64,000 nt of DNA, taken from NCBI GenBank assembly GCA_033398695.1, contig CM065806.1, positions 47,641,001 through 47,705,000 of the forward strand, in the 5' to 3' direction. Numbering within the stretch: the stretch's first letter is position 1; each line of letters opens with the position of its first letter. A program made the translations under genes and the position numbers. Source of the DNA: Orobanche coerulescens (Eukaryota; Streptophyta; Magnoliopsida; Lamiales; Orobanchaceae). Of the stretch, positions 10,972-23,215 are shown piece by piece. The notes under the pieces were generated by a model, which did not search any database, was not told the DNA's origin, and saw nothing but the letters and a program-made list of their open reading frames with translations.

Positions 10972-13212
10972 AGTAACACCCCAATAAGGCGGCCATTACG
11001 GTCCGTGGACCCCTGCCGGGACCCACCAGGAGATACCCAAAATACGATTAAATACACAATACATGTGATACCGAACCACAATACATAGTACTTACTCCGA
11101 TTAGGAGTTCGAGTAGTATGGATGGCCTTATTATACACAGGATCTAAAATACAAGTATAACCCATATGGAGATGGAATATACTTTAAATAACAATACATT
11201 TGTCCAAAATTAAAATAAAGCGGAAAGATAACATTACACGGTTCGAACATGACCGGACAACAAAAGACTTAGGGCCCCCGAACTAGTATCCTTCGAACCC
11301 TTCGCCATCACCATGATCTTCCCGTGCTTTGCCTTTTCCTCGACCTAAAATACAACACAAGTATTTCGCCCAACACAGGGTCAGATATACATGATAAATG
11401 GTTTCTCAAGATATTATACAATTCACATATATAAGATTTCAAGGAAAACAACCCGACTAACGAACATACCCCTCGGGCGTATGAACGCTTAGTCACAAAA
11501 CGTCGAACACATCCAAATATATAAACGGACTAGGAACGACTAATATAGTACGGCTCAAGATGACATCACAGTACGCCAGATCTGGAAATGTGTCAGTGCA
11601 CATGTCCACCCCGTATACGGAATCCAGTATATACGTGGGATAATGTACCTAATTAGCCTCACGAACTATGTCTCGTGTGCACAGTCCAATACGGAAACAT
11701 CCACGCATGACTATATATGTGCCTGGCTAAAAATCCTACACAATAACCAATCGGAACGCATATATGATTCTGGATATGTCACGATACAACATGACAACGA
11801 ATTCAATAAATCACATATCCAATTAAGTATCAAGAACTCACCGAAATGACAATAAGGATCAATGGCATCAATGGTTCAAAATCACAAACTTGGGAATGTA
11901 ATCCCACGATGAAAACGGGACATCATCAAAAATAATATCAATTCACGGATCACAATTTCATAAGTGTTTCATATACACGAAACGCATAATCATCACAAGA
12001 ATCCAAACATCATTATAACCAAGCAAGATAACTTGCCTCAATACGGAGACGAGAATAGTCCTTCCTTATCGAACGAACGAACGGTCCTCGACTTAATATT
12101 GGTTACTCGAACAATCAACCTTGTAAGGGATACAATCCATTCAATAACACATTCTCATAACTATCGATGTCTAGTTCAGCGATTCGATATCCTAAATTCA
12201 ATTCACTTAGTTCGACTATCTTTGTATTAATTCCATTTCAAAGATTCATACTAACTTCAATTTATTATCATTTTCGATTACCATCCAAGGTGTTCTCGAT
12301 TATTCATGTGGTTCAAACGAATGAGCATTTATCACGGACAATCCTCAAGGAGAACTTGCTAAAATGGATATGCCGATAGAATTTCTTAAAATCAACATCA
12401 ATATTTTGAAAGATATAATCCGAACAACTACGTTCATAAAACATTGATTAAAACGAAGGTTACTCAGTAATTATGATTGCTCAACGAATCATGAGTTTGT
12501 AAAATTAATACTATGTTCATCGATTATGAGTTCATCAAGTTAGTTAAGTGATATGGTTGAGTTATTCATCACAAGATCATTACGAAATCATCATCAAGGT
12601 GAATTAACATCTACGAACTATAATCTTATGTTGATGTAATCCAAGGTTCAACCAATTCTAATGAGGAACCTAAGTTCATCTAGTTCAAAATCCCTCTAAA
12701 CATGATAGTTGATTCAATATAATGATAAAAATTCTACACATTAACCTATCTAAAATGAAATTAATGATTATTATCATCTTAGTAATGTTAATAGTTCAGC
12801 AAGAAGAGTGAGTATCTATTAGCCACGATTACTACCATCATCAAGAATTCATCATATAAAACCCTTGTTCTCCATATTCATCATTATGTTGTTGAAAAAA
12901 CTTAACTACATTCATGTTTATCTTGATTGATTTAACATTAGGTGGAGTATATATTATCACTAACATTATAACTACAAAATTATAGAGTGAATTCGTATAA
13001 CATACCTTCAGAAATGAAGAACACTACACCAAAATCACAAGAACACACTCTAAGCTTCAAGAATGACTCCAAACTTCCAATCAACAAGCTCCATACCAAG
13101 ATGTATAGCTCAAACACAAGTTGAAAGAAGGTAAAAGTGATCTAGGGAGGCAGGGGGATGTTTATACTAGAGAAATATCGAAGTTGGACGTGCAAAATGA
13201 AATACACAAGTT

Positions 13213-13225
13213 GTCTTTTTATAAC
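13213..13225 (-). promoter_or_regulatory. TATA box of LTR F (3' LTR)
   Basis: On the minus strand GTTATAAAAAGAC follows the palindrome array immediately. The equivalent in the 5' LTR lies at about 30968-30980, which would be the active promoter for the element. Confidence 0.7.
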
Positions 13226-13227
13226 AG

Positions 13228-13562
13228 CACAGTTCGTTACGTACGTTATACACCAAAGGATAACGTACGTTAGCATCGTTACGTACGCTGCACCAAAAGT
13301 GTTATGTACGTAAGCTAATTCCAGAGGATACTGGACTAAAATACGAACATCATTACGTACGTTATGGCTTGAAGCTTTACGTACGTAATGTAGGTCAACT
13401 AGGTTGCCTCCAAAAGATCAGATATTCGAATCACGCACGACCCCACACGCCGAAAGTTGAGATCGGATACGCCTACAAGTATTACGTACGTAAAAGGCAC
13501 GTCCTTACGTACGTAATTCTCACACAATAGCGTACGTTAAGCTAAAGGGTTAGCGTACGTTA
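13228..13562. promoter_or_regulatory. Palindrome array (TTACGTACGTAA type) of LTR F
   Basis: About ten copies of TTACGTACGTAA and close variants (TAACGTACGTTA, TTAGCGTACGTTA) occur in 335 bp. The paired 5' LTR has the same array at 30985-31320, with a few cores changed by single bases. The array ends within a few bases of the TATA box. Confidence 0.8.
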
Positions 13563-13762
13563 AGAGCATAATTACTAGCCCAAAAATGCACTTATCTATA
13601 CAACGCTGAAAATTCAATCATAGTGCGAGTGATAGTTATTATTAAGTCTATTATGATATATTCGAACTTCAATAAACATTAAACAAATGCAACAAGACTA
13701 CAAGAGTATTGAATTATCCGGAATAATATAACAGTAAGCAAGAATTTCCGTCGGATATTACA

Positions 13763-13790
13763 TACCCCCCTTAAAAAAAGTTTCGTCCTC
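13763..13790 (-). other. Polypurine tract of element F
   Basis: On the minus strand a run of A and T followed by AAGGGGGG precedes the 3' LTR by two bases. This is the expected plus-strand primer site. The same tract layout, preceded by GAAACT, occurs in G, A and C. Confidence 0.8.
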
Positions 13791-13794
13791 GAAA

Positions 13795-14514
13795 CTAAGG
13801 GGTAAACAATTCGGGATACCTCTCTTGCATGCTGCCCTCCATCTCCCACGTGGCCTCCTCGACTCCGTGTTGTGACCACTGAACCTTCAGTAGGGGAATC
13901 GTCTTGTTCCGCAACTGTTTGATCCTCCTCTCAAGTATCCGTACGGGGCGCTCCTCGTACGAATGGTCCTCCGCAATATCGATCTCGTCGAACTGAAGTA
14001 TATGACTCGGATCAGCAAAATATGTCCTTAACTGGGAGACATGGAACACGTTATGAATCCGGCTCAGAGCTGGTGGCAACGCCAGGCGATAGGCTAGATC
14101 GCCTACTCGTTCTAAAATCTCAAACGGCCCGACATATATCGGACTCAGCTTACCTCTCTTCCCAAAGCGAAAAACACCTCGATTAGGGGACACCTTCATT
14201 AGTACGTGGTCTCCGACCTCGAACTCAAGTGGTCGTCGGCGGTTGTCTGCGTAAGAATTACATCGGCTTTGAGCCGTCAACAAATGACTCCTAATCGGAG
14301 AGATCTTCTCGCGAGTGCTAACAACATATCGGGTTCCGTACCCAAGGTTTCGAGATGGATCGTCCCAACACGGAGGATCTACAACGACGGCCATACAACG
14401 CTTCATAAGGTGCCATCCAGATCGAAGCGTGCCGGCTATTATTAAAAGTGAATTCCACCAAAGATAGTTGGGCCTCGAATCATCCTTCCAATCTAGAACG
14501 CACGCTCTCAACAT
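13795..14514 (-). pseudogene. Integrase C-terminus with chromodomain (element F)
   Basis: This 239-residue frame holds the last part of the integrase and a terminal chromodomain. From about residue 95 it has the GPY/F-like module (KRGKLSPIYVGPFEIL, then the VGDLAYRLALPP region and the NVFHVSQL motif). After YEERPVRILER comes the chromodomain-like block, with the WSQHGVEEATWE stretch supplying the aromatic residues. Chromodomains of this kind direct integration of chromoviruses toward marked heterochromatin. The frame is shifted relative to the catalytic core, and part of the region around residues 15-60 is disordered compared with the family. It is the best evidence for assignment to chromoviruses, most like the Tekay/Del clade. 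Confidence 0.88.
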
Positions 14515-15661
14515 ATCCTCTAGAGTTTGGATAGTCCTTTCGATCGACCATCGATGCGTGGATGAAAAGTCTGTCTTTGAAGTTCAATTGTGTCCCCATC
14601 GCACGATGAATTGCTTTCCAGAAATGTGAAACGAATCGCCCGTCACGATCTGATACAATACTCTTAGGGGTACCATGTAACCTTACAATCTCTTTGATAA
14701 ATAGATGGGCCAATCTCTCGGGTCCCCATGTGTCTTTAATCTCCAGAAAGTGGGCTGATTTGGTCAGACGATCCACAATCACCCAAATCGTATTCATCCC
14801 TCGTCGACTCGTCGGTAAGCTGGTGATAAAATCCATCGATATGTCCTCCCATTTCCACTCAGGAATCGGGAGCGGTTTCAGCATTCCTGCGGGTCGCTGA
14901 TGTTCAATCTTAACTTGTTGACAGGTTAAACTCCTCGAAACGAATTCTGCAACTTCACGTTTCATACTTCCCCACCAATAATATTGTTTCAAATCCTTAT
15001 ACATTTTGCTAGACCCCGGGTGAATGGAGTACAGGGTAGCATGAGCTTCTCTCAGTATAGAGTTCCTTAATTCGTCGTCTGCGGGTACACAAACTCGGTT
15101 CCTGAAGCGTATCAATCCATCCTCGTGGATCACAAATCCAGGTGCTTTCCCTTGAGTTACTTCATCCCGAACTCGAGATAAGAATGGGTCCGTAACTTGC
15201 TTCGATTTAATTATATCCTCAAGGGACGATGAAATCTCAAGTGTACAGAGTTGTCCTTGAATACGTTGTAACCAGACTTCAATTTCTGGCCTCGCCAATT
15301 CTATTTGCAATTTTTGCTGAACTATCAAGCGGGCAAGCATCTGCTCCTGTACTGTTTTGCGACTCAACGCGTCGGCAACTACATTTGCTTTGCTCGGATG
15401 ATAAAGGATCTCGATATCATAATCTTTGATGAGTTCTAGCCACCTTCTCTGCCTCATGTTTAACTCCTTCTGAGTAAAAATATACTTCGGGCTCTTGTGA
15501 TCGGTAAAAATCTGACAAGTAACTCCATACAGATAGTGACGCCAGATTTTTAAAGCAAACACCACGGCTGCAAGTTCTAAATCATGCGTGGGGTAGTTGA
15601 CCTCGTAAGGTCGTAGTTGTCTCGATGCATAGGAGATCACCTTCCCGTTTTGCATTAGCAC
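14480..15661 (-). pseudogene. RNase H and integrase core (element F)
   Basis: The first 70 residues are the C-terminal half of RNase H ([20 protein letters not shown], then the [11 protein letters not shown] and ADALSRK motifs). Residues about 195-250 form the zinc-binding integrase N-domain (His pair in [12 protein letters not shown]); the first Cys of the usual Cys pair is Ser here (SRSLTCQQ). The core follows with SMDFITSLP and SDRDGRF carrying the two Asp residues. After about residue 365 the reading is out of frame. In the correct frame the usual catalytic Glu codon reads AAA (Lys). The product would process and integrate element cDNA, but this copy is inactive as written. Confidence 0.92.
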
Positions 15662-16611
15662 ACATCCAAGGCCTGTTTAGACGCGTCACTATACACCACG
15701 AATCCTTCCGTTCCTTTTGGTAGAACCAAAATAGGTGCCGAAATCAACCAACTCTTGAGTTCATAAAAACTCCGCTGGTATGCTTCTGACCATAAATACT
15801 TCTTATTCTTCCTCAGCAAATTAGTCATTGGTTGGGCAATTTTGGAAAAACCTTCCACGAACCGTCGGTAATAACCTGCTAGTCCCAAGAAACTGCGTAC
15901 TTCCTTAATGTTCTTTGGTGGTAGCCAGTCTCGGATAGCTTCTATCTTCTGTGGGTCTACTCGCACCCCATCAGCTGATATCACATGTCCGAGAAAGATA
16001 ACTTCACGCATCCAGAATTCACATTTAGAAAATTTTCCATAAAGCTGCTCCCGCCTTAACGCCTCGAGAACTAGATGGAGATGACGCTCATGCTCTTCAT
16101 GGTCACGAGAGTAGATCAGTATGTCGTCAATAAAAACGACTACAAAGCGATCCAGATAATTAATAAAGACTCGATTCATCAACTCCATGAATATTGCCGG
16201 TGCATTCGTCAGTCCAAAAGGCATTACTACGAACTCATAATGCCCATAACGAGTACAAAAAGCGGTCTTCGAAATGTCAGACTCACGAATCCTCAACTGA
16301 TGGTAACCACACCTCAAGTCGATCTTAGAAAACACAGAAGCCCCATGAAGCTGATCCAATAAATCATCAATACGCGGCAATGGATATTTGTTCTTAATGG
16401 TTACCCTGTTCAGCTCACGATAATCAATACACAGACGTAGGGATCCATCTTTCTTCCGTACAAATAGTACTGGTGCTCCCCAAGGGGACGCACTAGGTCT
16501 AATATATCCCTTCTCAGTCAAATCCTCAAGTTGGCTCTTCAGCTCCTGCATCAGTCGGAGCCATACGATACGGTGCTTTTGAAAGCGGGGACATACCAGG
16601 CTCCAACTCAA
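15655..16611 (-). pseudogene. Reverse transcriptase and RNase H start (element F)
   Basis: The 318-residue frame covers the Ty3-type RT: fingers ([19 protein letters not shown]), palm ([37 protein letters not shown]), the catalytic FIDDILIYS box and the connection ([24 protein letters not shown]). It ends in the first RNase H strand (YSDASKQ). Immediately after Gln the frame is lost beside a CAG triplet and is picked up by the next frame at 15661. A single base lost next to CAG would explain it, and this is the error pattern seen elsewhere in the window. The start shown is just the first Met in the open frame; the real polyprotein begins far upstream in gag. Confidence 0.93.
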
Positions 16612-16886
16612 TATTGAACTCTACATCACGATGTGGAGGTAAGACTGGAAACTCATCTGGAAATACGTCTGGGTAGTCTCGGACTACCGGAATATCGCCA
16701 ATTCGGTAGTCGATCCGATGCTTTGGTCATGAAACACCAATATCCAATACACCCCTGATTAAGCAGTTTCACTGCTTTCATAGCACTGATGACTCTCCCG
16801 GAACGGCTGGGATTGTCACCCTGGAAGGTACACTCAACACCATCGTCCGATGTGACGGTCACTGTTCGCTTGCGTACACTAAGTAT
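16612..16886 (-). pseudogene. Protease to RT linker (element F), cut by element G
   Basis: The frame continues the protease, whose active-site half lies at 26685-27077 beyond insertion G. On the minus strand the DAI codons end at 26685 and reading resumes at 16886 with LSVRKRTVTV, so the two flanks rejoin in frame once G is ignored. Frames downstream of about 16760 are shifted. Only TAT is shared at the two G borders rather than a full 5-bp duplication. Confidence 0.8.
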
Positions 16887-19489
16887 TGTAACACCCCAAA
16901 CTAGGCGGATATTACAGTGCCGTAGATCCCCAACTGGGACCCACCAGGCAAATGAGAATGAATGAATTACAGAAGATAAATGTAGTACCGAACTACATTA
17001 CAACAATAATTACTCCGATGAGGAGTTTAGTTACAACACACCAGGACAATACCGAATACTGGTGTATTTTATATGAAGATAAAATACACAACACTGAATG
17101 AAACGGAGTATTCTAATGAAAGTCTGCAGCGGAAAATAAAGGACAGTAACATGAATAATCGAAAGATCGGGGCCCCTACTAGTATCACTAGGACTCCTCG
17201 ACATCAACATGCTATTCCCATGCGTTTGCCTTGCCATGACACGAAAAACAAAATCCCCAAACGGGTCGATTACAAAGAACAACAATCCTCAAGAGTTGAA
17301 AATACACAATCATGATTATATACGAAATTATGAAATATCCAGAACAAACATACGCAATAAAACATGCTATATGAATCAACAAACATTAATTCTCAAAGGA
17401 AATGGAACAAAACTACGCCCGGGATCGAAATGAGTCCGAGAACAAGCCACCAACGAGTATCGATCGAATACACGCGTGGTCTTGTACCTGTCGATCTCAC
17501 GAGACAATATGAATCGTGTGCACACCCAATGTGAGGCCACCAACCAACACACGACTATAATGTGCCCGACATGAAAATCCAACACATACCAACCGGCACG
17601 CCAGTATGACCCGGAATGCCACGATATAACAAAAGTGACATCGAAAATGAATAATGACTCACCGAGATGGAATGGTAATGAAATAATTGACAGCTCAATG
17701 AAAAGATTGGAACCGTCGTTCCTTATGACTGAAATGATTAATTGATAACAACAAGTTTTTATACGGTTAATATAATGATGAATGAGTTATGATTATGAAT
17801 GAACAACAACAAAATGCATGAATATCCTTTTAACCGAGTAAGAATTAACTTACCCAACGCCGGTGACAATTATCCTTCCACGAACAATGTCCTAATTGAG
17901 ATATCGGTCGCTCGAACAACCTTGAACAATTCAATTACCAACAATCCGTTCAATATACGAATCAAACACGAATATAACGAACTCAAAACGCCAATACGAC
18001 TAAACCAAGTCCATTGAGGCATTAAATCAAACACGTTGCGTCCGAACTCCGATTGTTTACACTCAAACCACAATATACCAATATCAAAACCCTCAAGAAA
18101 GGTTTCAAACCCACAAAACATCTTCAATACGATTAATAATCCAAAACGAATATCCAAAAACGTGATTATAACGACAATTAATCGAAAACCCCCAATTTCA
18201 ACTCGATATTCGAAGTGTTCTTGAATAATCCTTCAATAATCCAATGAATCTTTATACAAACTCATAATCATATACATATCCCTTCATATAACATGATTAT
18301 AACGTCCAAAACATCATATCTCAACACAAAATCGAAATCCAAGGTGTTGAAGAATATTACCTTTGAAGATCCAAACACTTCGATCCGATGAAAACGTGTT
18401 AAATCGACTATCCAAGCTTTCCAACGAAATAAGATGATGAAATCCGGATACACAAGTGATTGAGGATGGAAAAAATACCTCTCTCAAGTCTCTCTTTCGG
18501 AACAAGAAGAAGAAGAGGATGAAAATGAGTAAAAATGTCCCGGCCGAGTACTTAAATACTGCCGGAAGTTACGGCCGTAACTCGGCCCTCTTACGGCCGT
18601 AACTTTCCAAGTCAACGGCCTTACGGCCGTGAACCAACTAAATACGGCCGTAACTCAGCTTCGTCCGAAAGCCTGCCGACAGACTTACGGCCGTAACCGC
18701 TCCTGAGTTACGGGCGTAACCCGCCTTCGTCAAAAACACCCGTCGACAGCCTTACGGCCGTACCGCACACCTTACGGCCGTAACTCGGATGATACGGCCG
18801 TATCCGACCAACCTTACGGGCGTAACCCGCCCACGTCAAAATAGCCAGACATCCTTCCTGCAGCGTACGGCCGTATCCGGCCAAGCCTTACGGCCGTACC
18901 TGCCTCGACTTACGGCCGTATGCCGCAACCCTTACGGCCGTAAGTCACCCTTGGTCGACAACACCCGAAATTAACGAACACCACTTACGGCCGTATCTCA
19001 ACTTCCTTACGGCCGTAACTCACCTTCGGCCAAAATGCCTGGGCAGCCTGCTGGACCACTTACGGCCGTAACCGGCCAGCCTTACGGCCGTACCCGCTGG
19101 ACTTACGGCCGTATCCCAGAACCTTACGGCCGTAACTCAATGTTGGCCAAGGTGAATTAAATCCGATGATTCCGATTCCTCGATACGACTGATGAATGAT
19201 CCGACAAATCATACGAATGTGGAAATGAACAAGTCTAACACATGCCAAAAAATGATACTCCAGCACAAGACTACCAATCACGATGATAATGATAATACTC
19301 CCGTTCCGACACTCAAACGGAGATGAAAAGACGATCGGTAACTGGTACACGGTTACAACATGCCAACATTGAACGCAATTGAGTGATTCATGAATGATGA
19401 GTGATTATTAATGAGTGAGAATTACTGAGTGACAAATACAGACTGATAATTATCGAATGAAAATGACTGAGTTACAACCGGGTATTACA
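16887..19489 (-). repeat. 3' LTR of element G
   Basis: On the minus strand it runs from TGTAATACCCGG to GGGGTGTTACA. Contents in transcript order are the TTACGGCCGTAA array, the TATA-like GTATTTAAGTAC (18559-18550), donor-like AAAG/GTAATA (18360), donor-like GG/GTAAGT (17853), the ACCC/GGGG hairpin near 17265, and the terminal hairpins. At the expected acceptor the text is TTTTTCGTG in both LTRs. Confidence 0.9.
18562..19135. promoter_or_regulatory. Palindrome array (TTACGGCCGTAA) of LTR G, about 20 copies
   Basis: Twenty copies of TTACGGCCGTAA or one-base variants occur in about 575 bp, often 19-28 bp apart, separated by non-repeated spacers. The 5' LTR carries the same array at 25757-26330, including identical variants (for example TTACGGGCGTAA). 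The TATA-like box lies directly next to it on the transcript-downstream side. It is not a CRISPR: the spacers are irregular and the host is a plant. Confidence 0.85.
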
Positions 19490-19491
19490 TA

Positions 19492-19515
19492 CTCCCCCCC
19501 TTAAAAGAGTTTCGT
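19492..19515 (-). other. Polypurine tract of element G
   Basis: On the minus strand AAACTCTTTTAAGGGGGGGG precedes the 3' LTR, parallel to element F. Confidence 0.8.
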
Positions 19516-20116
19516 CCCCGAAACTAAGGGTCAAACAACTCGGGATAACTCTCCCGCATATTCTTCTCGGTTTCCCAAGTAGCCTCTTCGACTCCGTGTC
19601 TAGACCACTGAATCTGACCAAAGGAATCATCTTGTTCCTCAACTGTTTGATTTGCCGCTCCAACACTCGTACAGGACGCTCCTCGTATGGATGATCATCC
19701 GCGATCTCGATTTCGTCAAACTGAAGTATGTGAGAGACGTGAAACACATTATGAATTCGGCCCAACAACAGAGGTAAAGCCAATCGATAAGCTAACTCGC
19801 TTACTCGATTCAAAATCTCACACGGTCCAATAAATCTCGAACTCAACTTCCCCCGTTTTCCGAAACGGAAAATACCTCGACTCGGGAATACCTTGACCAA
19901 AACGGGATCACCCGTATCGAACTCTAGTGGTCGATGACGATTACCTGCATATGATTTCTGTCGACTCTGAGCAGTCAACAGACGTCTCCTGATCAAAGCT
20001 ACCTTCTCCCGGGCGGCTATAAGTATATCGGGCTCGGTGCCGATTGACTCTGATGGGTCGTCCCAACACAAGGGAGATCGACAACCGTAACAGGCCTCGT
20101 AAGGTGCTACCTTCAT
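19516..20116 (-). pseudogene. Integrase C-terminus and chromodomain remnant (element G)
   Basis: The minus-strand frame is closely similar to the F C-terminus: it has FRFGKRGKLSSRFIGP, the LAYRLALP block and RIHNVFHVSHILQFDEIEI, with the intervening residues deleted relative to F. After the KQLRNKMIPL stretch the chromodomain is frameshifted (the expected aromatic block is not in frame). The frame then runs on through the polypurine tract into the LTR. No functional chromodomain is encoded as written. Confidence 0.82.
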
Positions 20117-21260
20117 CGCAGCATGCTAACTAAACTGTACGTGGACACAACCAACAAGAATCGGGCTTCCCAATCCTCTACTAATCGAGGACGCATGCCC
20201 TCAACATGTCCTCCAATGTCCGAAAAGTCCTCTCCGATTGTCCGTCTGACCGAGGATGAAAACGGTAATGATATTAAGCCGAGTTCCCAAAGCACGATGA
20301 ATGGTTCCCTAAACGAGGCACGAATCGCCCGACACGATCGAAACAAAACTCTTAGGAGTACCGTGCAATCTCACTAACTCTCTTTGAGCAGTTGGGTAAG
20401 TCTCTCGGGACCCCACGTATCCTTGATCTCAAGGGAATGAGCTGATTTAGATAGCGATCCACGATCACCCAGATCGTATTCATGCCACGACGACTCGTCG
20501 GCAACTTGTGAAGAAATCCATAGAAATGTCTTCCCACTTCCATCCTGGAATAGGAAGCGATATCAGCATACTCACCGGTCGCTGATTTTCAATCTTGACT
20601 TGCTAATAGGCTAAACATCTCGAAACAAATTCCGCGACTCCTCGCTTCATATTATTCCACCAGAAATTTTGTTTCAAATCCTGGTACACCCTGCTAGACC
20701 CCGGATGAACCGGATAAAGGGTAGCATGAGCTCCTCTCAAGATCGAGCTCTTCAACTCATCATTCGCCGGTACGCACAACCGATTCTCAAAACTCCAGAG
20801 TCCATCCTCGTGGACCACAATTTCAGGGGCTTTCCCCTGTACCACATCCTTGCGGATGAGCAACAAAATGAATCTGAACCCTGATTCTCCCTGATTTCCT
20901 CCTCAAGTGATGATGAAATCTCTAACATACAAAGCTGTCCCTGAACTTGCTGAAGCCGGACCTCGATCTCGGGTCTAAGGAATTCCTGCTGAAGCTCCTT
21001 CTGAACTCTTAAATGAGCAAGCATCTGCTCCTGAACGGACTTACGACTCAAGGCGTCGGCGACAACGTTCGCCTTGCCCGGGTGGTAAAGGATCTCGGGA
21101 TCAAAATCTTTGATTAGTTCCAACCACCGCCCCTGTCGCATATTTAATTCCTTGTGAGTAAATATATACTTCATCTCTGGTGATTGGTGAATGACTGACA
21201 GGTGACGCCATAAAGGTAATGACGCCAAAATTCCAACGCGAAAACCACGGTTGTTAGCTC
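20117..21260 (-). pseudogene. RNase H and integrase remnants (element G)
   Basis: The fragments lie in several frames. 20752-21228 has the RNase H end ([30 protein letters not shown]). 20603-20866 has the integrase zinc domain (HATLYPVHPGSS, with a Cys in VSRCLAY). 20352-20543 has the start of the core ([17 protein letters not shown]). Out of frame near 20235, the catalytic Glu context (SDGQSER) is preserved, unlike in F. At least four frame changes occur. Confidence 0.82.
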
Positions 21261-21286
21261 CGGTCGTGGGTTGGATAATTAATCAT

Positions 21287-22010
21287 CTAATCCGGGGGAA
21301 CTTCGGATTTACTTAACATCTTTCGGAGGTTGCCAATCTCGGATAGCCTCCATCTTCTGAGGGTCGACACGAACTCGTCGATGAAATTACATGCCCGAGA
21401 AAAGTCACTCGGACATCCAGAACTCACATTAAGAAATCTTCCATAAAATTGCTCGCGTCTCAACACGTCGAGAACCTGAAGAAGATGAACCTCGTGTTCC
21501 TCTCGGCTAAGAGAATAAATCAAAATGTCGCCGATGAAGACAACAACAACTGATCTAAAAAGCCGATGAAAACCCGATTCATTAACTCCATGAATACTGC
21601 AGGTGCAATAGTTAGCCCGAACGGCATAACTACGAACTCATAATGACCATAGCGTGTATGAAACGCTTCTCGCGATATCCGATTCTCGAATCCATCGGTG
21701 ATATCCAGATCTTAAGTCGATCCTGGAAAAAAAATACTGAGGCTCCCTGAAGTTGATCTAAAAGATCATCAATACGGGGTAAGGGATACTACTCTTGATC
21801 ATTACCCTGATCAACTTCTGGTAATAATACACACACGAGACGAGCCATCCTTCTCCTTGACAGATCACACTGGTGCTCCTCACGGGGACGCAATCGGTCG
21901 GAGATAACCTTTCTCGAACTACTCCTCAAGTTGAATCTTCAACTCTTGCATTCTGGTCGGGGCCATCCGATACGGTGCCTTCGATAAAGGGAACGTGCGG
22001 TTCAACTCAC
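21287..22010 (-). pseudogene. Reverse transcriptase remnant (element G)
   Basis: Pieces of RT can be followed in shifting frames on the minus strand (REEHEVHLLQVLDVLRREQFYG at 21450-21515 in pieces, and the AIRDW region near 21345). Compared with F, the connection and first half of RNase H are missing between about 21265 and 21300. This accounts for most of the size difference in internal region. It is non-functional. Confidence 0.75.
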
Positions 22011-22096
22011 TCCGAATTCCACTACTCTATGTGAAGGCAACGGATAACTCGTTCAGTAAATACATCGTCAATCGATGACAATGATACCACGAATGA

Positions 22097-22445
22097 TTGA
22101 ACATTTCGATTGTCCTAGAATGGTCAATCGATAAAAAGAGATACCAATAATGATTAAACAACTCGATTGCCTTAGAAAGGCCAATCGATGAAGATGACAC
22201 AATGAATGTTTGAATAACTCGATTGCCCTTAAAGGTCGATCGATGAAAATGATGCAATGAATGATTGAATAGCTCGATTGCCCTAGAAAGACCAATCGAT
22301 GAAAATGATACAATGAATGATTGAATAACTCGATTGCCCTAGAAAGACCAATCGATGAAAATGATACAATGAATGATTGAATAACTCGATTGCCCTAGAA
22401 AGGCCAATCGATGAAAATGATACAATGAATGATTGAATAGTTCGA
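22097..22445. repeat. 56-bp minisatellite inside element G
   Basis: About six units of roughly 56 bp are built from CTCGATTGCCCTAGAAAG, CCAATCGATGAAAATGA and TACAATGAATGATTGAATA. The last three units are almost identical and the left ones diverge. It lies between the protease and RT remnants. Element F has no counterpart there, so it expanded in the G lineage. Confidence 0.85.
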
Positions 22446-22449
22446 TCGC

Positions 22450-23215
22450 GGAATCTCTCCGCCTCGCCATAATAAAAATTCTACCGGAACAACGGGATCA
22501 CTTCAAGCACACAATCGACACCCAACGATGGAAAGATAGTGACCAAACGCTAACAATCACCGAGGATAGTATCAAGGCGGTTGAACCAACAAATACCGAA
22601 AATTACATCGCCCTAAGATAAGTTCACCACGATTAGATCCATCAACCAATCGCGGTCATTAAGCTTAATTTGGTAAAATTCGAAAATTCTTCCATCGTCG
22701 GGTAGACCGATGGTATGAAGTCCACAGCAATAGGACTATTCCGAAATAAGTCTATTCAAGCATGATTCGAAAATGAATGAATGCGGTGTACCAAAGATCA
22801 AAAGGTACACACAAGTTGAAATAAAATTACGAGTATACGAAATCATTCGGACCACCGATCGTCGATCCTCCTCATCATATGAATGCGGGACTTGCCGGCC
22901 CCGAACCGGACGCTCCGTCTCGATAAATACGAGCTCCAACTCTATTTGCTTCCATTGTCTTAAATGACGTTGACAAAGCGATCGATTAAACGCCGATTGC
23001 TTGGGCTCGAGATGCCGCGAGCCGACTTGGAGTCCTTTCGGCAAAACGGGCCTTATGTCCAAAATTCCCACAATTATAGCACGTGATAGACGGTTTGAGA
23101 CACTCGGTGCTGAAATGACCCGGCGTTCCACAATTGAAGCAGTGATGGCCGGCGCGCCGGGAATGAGGTCCCGCACGATTATGCGCCATAGAAGGTCGCC
23201 GAAACGATAGGGCTC
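22450..23215 (-). pseudogene. Protease and gag zinc-knuckle remnant (element G)
   Basis: The frame at 22986-23189 encodes two CCHC knuckles. The first is intact (CFNCGTPGHFSTEC). The second (CYNCGNFGHKARF) ends in Phe where the fourth ligand Cys is expected. Downstream, fragments of the protease region occur in other frames (the ILPDDGRIFEF-like end near 22690). The knuckles would bind genomic RNA during packaging. The arrangement mirrors F at 27011-27409. Confidence 0.75.

Larger units (their letters stand above)
10972..13762 (-). repeat. 3' LTR of element F
   Basis: On the minus strand it starts TGTAATATCCGACGG (13762) and ends GGGGTGTTAC(T). It closely matches 28724-31517. Contents in transcript order are the palindrome array (13562-13230), the TATA box (13225-13213), donor-like AAG/GTATGT (13005), donor-like GAG/GCAAGT (12036), acceptor-like TGTATTTTAG (ends 11345) and the terminal hairpins. 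The small frames inside are not conserved genes. Confidence 0.9.

Noticed and set aside
15229..16362. Plus-strand frames over F pol
   Set aside because: Antisense shadows of the reverse transcriptase and integrase frames.
18562..19135. CRISPR-like regularly spaced short palindromes
   Set aside because: Repeat length 12, irregular spacers, no cas genes, both LTRs of a plant retrotransposon; this is an LTR regulatory array.
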